Source: Deltaproteobacteria bacterium (GTDB taxonomy: Bacteria; Desulfobacterota; Desulfobacteria; Desulfobacterales; JAUVGT01). Taken from it: 6,190 nt of DNA. The position numbers and the translations under genes were made by a program. Positions 4,814-6,190 of the stretch are shown in pieces; within the stretch, counting starts at the first letter, position 1, and every line of letters begins with the position of its first letter. The notes below the pieces were generated by a model. The model saw only the letters and a list, made by a program, of their open reading frames with translations. It did no database searches and was not told the origin of the DNA. The stretch is from contig JAUVGT010000294.1 in assembly GCA_030593645.1 (NCBI GenBank), positions 1-6,190 on the forward strand, written 5' to 3'.

Positions 4814-6190
4814 TCAGTTGCAGTTATTCCATTTCGGGTACTCCTTCTGCTCCTTTGTTTCAGGATTTGCCGTGTATCTGTCTGCCTTGTAGATATGATG
4901 GCAGTCACCATTGGCATCACATGAAATCCCACCGCCCCATACCCACTCAACTTTATACACAGGCACCCATGCGTGCGCATTCTCGTATTTGGGTTTGGGC
5001 CTGTACATTAGATACATCTTAAATTCTAAATTTCTTTGCCTGGACTTACCCGGGCCGGGATCACCAAATCCCGGCGCGTCATAAGTGCCGTATGGCGGAA
5101 TATTCATGGGATAGGGATAACAGCCATCTAAACCCCAGAATTTGGTCGATCCCAATGTGTCCTTACTAATTTTAATCAGCTGAACATACTGTATTTCACC
5201 TTTTTTAGACTCTCCAAGAGGATTGCCGGAAAATGTTATTCCCTCATACTGAATTCCAAAATACTGGCAATCTCTTTTATACTCCTTCAGCAGACTTTTA
5301 TACAATTTCTCTTCCATACTACCTATGGGTGAATTTACCAGCTCTAGCAAGTCCTCTCTGATTTCTACACACCGTTCCGCATTCTCTTTATCTTCTTTAT
5401 CATATTTAACACAGCATTTCCTTTCATCCAGGAGAATTCCCAAGTTCATAGGCTCCATATGAAAATGGTTCAATGTGCCGGCAGCTGCGGACATGTATAT
5501 TTTTGGCCGTTTGACTTTAAATGTAGTTTCACCTGTCACATTTCTACCGTCCGGTTTGAAAATAATTTTCTGTTCTTTACCTTTATCTGTAGCATCAAAC
5601 CAAAAAAATTCGATTTCCTGCTTTTTATAATCGTCTTTGGGTATTTCCGTTCGGGTTGACTTGAGTTGTGTCCCTTTCCAGTCTTTCAGTACTTTCCCGG
5701 GTATGGTCCATCTACCTTTGACTTCGGATTGGTTCTTTGGCATGGGAAACACAACCGCTTTTAATTTTACTTTTTCCCCGATATCGATTTCCTGATCCTG
5801 GTCCGTGATATCATCGCCGGCGTCTTTCGGATCGTTCGGATCCACACGGAATATCTGGACAGCCGGTGGTTCTTTAATTTCCCAATCAAGGGAGTAAGTC
5901 ACGTTTCCGGACTGATCCTGTTTCGGTGATAGGGGTCTTTTATTGATAGACTTCGGCAGATTGTTTACTTTTACGGTCAGATTCGGTGTATGGGTAAATT
6001 TGGCTGTCCATCTTTTGGATCCTTTCATCTTGCCATCAGCCGTAAACTTGATATGAATGGTAATACTTGGACTTATGGTTCCTTCCACGTTTTCACGTAC
6101 ACATTCATCTGAAGCCGTATCCCATTTTTGACCCGGCACCTTGATATCTTTCAGCTTATAGGCGAATAAATACCTGTCGATCAACACATC
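4814..6190 (-). CDS. Large Ig-like, Trp/Tyr/Cys-rich protein of unknown function (5' end missing)
   Basis: The frame is open to the right edge (last complete codon GAT), so the N-terminus, including any signal peptide, lies outside; the GTG at 6187 need not be the start. Residues are numbered from that GTG (457 codons). Residues 1-105 are beta-rich with Cys29. An Ig-like region follows (about 107-228), opening with PPAVQIFRVDPNDP, then DIGEKVKLKAVVFPMP, GRWTIPG and FFWFDATDKGKEQKI. A helical charged stretch (about 252-308) holds Cys258-Cys259, Cys273 and Cys307. The final part (about 310-457) is aromatic-rich: KFWGLDGCYPYPMN (349-362), DAPGFGDPGPG (370-380), YLMYRP (392-397), AWVPVYKVEWVWGGG (406-420), and Cys423, Cys429 and Cys456. 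Nine cysteines and the Ig-like fold suggest an exported, disulphide-stabilised protein. I recall similar 'D-x-PG ... YLMYRP ... WVP' endings in hypothetical Ig-domain proteins but cannot name the family. No catalytic motif is evident. Confidence 0.7.
   Translation of the reverse strand, partial: DVLIDRYLFAYKLKDIKVPGQKWDTASDECVRENVEGTISPSITIHIKFTADGKMKGSKRWTAKFTHTPNLTVKVNNLPKSINKRPLSPKQDQSGNVTYSLDWEIKEPPAVQIFRVDPNDPKDAGDDITDQDQEIDIGEKVKLKAVVFPMPKNQSEVKGRWTIPGKVLKDWKGTQLKSTRTEIPKDDYKKQEIEFFWFDATDKGKEQKIIFKPDGRNVTGETTFKVKRPKIYMSAAAGTLNHFHMEPMNLGILLDERKCCVKYDKEDKENAERCVEIREDLLELVNSPIGSMEEKLYKSLLKEYKRDCQYFGIQYEGITFSGNPLGESKKGEIQYVQLIKISKDTLGSTKFWGLDGCYPYPMNIPPYGTYDAPGFGDPGPGKSRQRNLEFKMYLMYRPKPKYENAHAWVPVYKVEWVWGGGISCDANGDCHHIYKADRYTANPETKEQKEYPKWNNCN

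Noticed and set aside
4690..4980. 96-codon minus-strand frame crossing the end of the large convergent gene
   Set aside because: It overlaps the conserved-looking C-terminal domain of the longer gene in another frame and runs on through the intergenic hairpin; no ribosome site was seen.
6185..6187. GTG at the right edge as a true start of the minus-strand gene
   Set aside because: The preceding codon is a sense codon (GAT) and the frame stays open to the edge; no signal peptide or ribosome site can be seen, so the gene is treated as 5'-partial.

Overview
The window is AT-leaning bacterial DNA holding five protein-coding genes. Four run on the plus strand (244-768, 1181-1738, 2071-3921, 4094-4642). 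One runs on the minus strand (4814-6190) and is cut by the right edge. No rRNA, tRNA, CRISPR array, transposase or phage gene is visible. The long palindromic intergenic repeats, the protein types and the strong GGAGG ribosome sites suggest a Gram-negative of the Desulfobacterota (Desulfobacterales-like). That placement is inference from recalled similarity, not from a marker gene.

Left part (1-2070): two small, probably cytoplasmic genes, each set between large inverted repeats. The first is an AhpD/carboxymuconolactone-decarboxylase-like helical protein that lacks the usual Cys-x-x-Cys...His site. The second is a 185-residue protein whose C-terminus looks like a V4R (4-vinyl-reductase-type) small-molecule-binding domain. 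The non-coding gaps here are mostly palindromic: a roughly 120-bp hairpin repeat at 1-119, a roughly 190-bp nested repeat at 804-996, and a roughly 290-bp three-tier concentric inverted repeat at 1743-2036.

Right part (2071-6190): exported proteins of unknown function. Two have clear signal peptides: a 616-residue protein with a charged helical tail and a 182-residue protein with a Lys/Ala/Pro linker and a CARDB-like beta-sandwich. The third is a large convergent gene with an Ig-like region and a Trp/Tyr/Cys-rich C-terminal domain; its N-terminus lies outside the window. The gap between the last two genes carries a small terminator-like hairpin and a 17-pair hairpin. A plausible sigma70 promoter overlapping an AT-rich palindrome precedes the 182-residue gene, so it is probably transcribed separately from the 616-residue gene.

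I see no catalytic system or defence module that ties the genes together. The three right-hand genes may act together at the cell envelope, but that rests only on proximity and export signals. The most unusual content is the series of concentric inverted repeats that fills most of the intergenic space.
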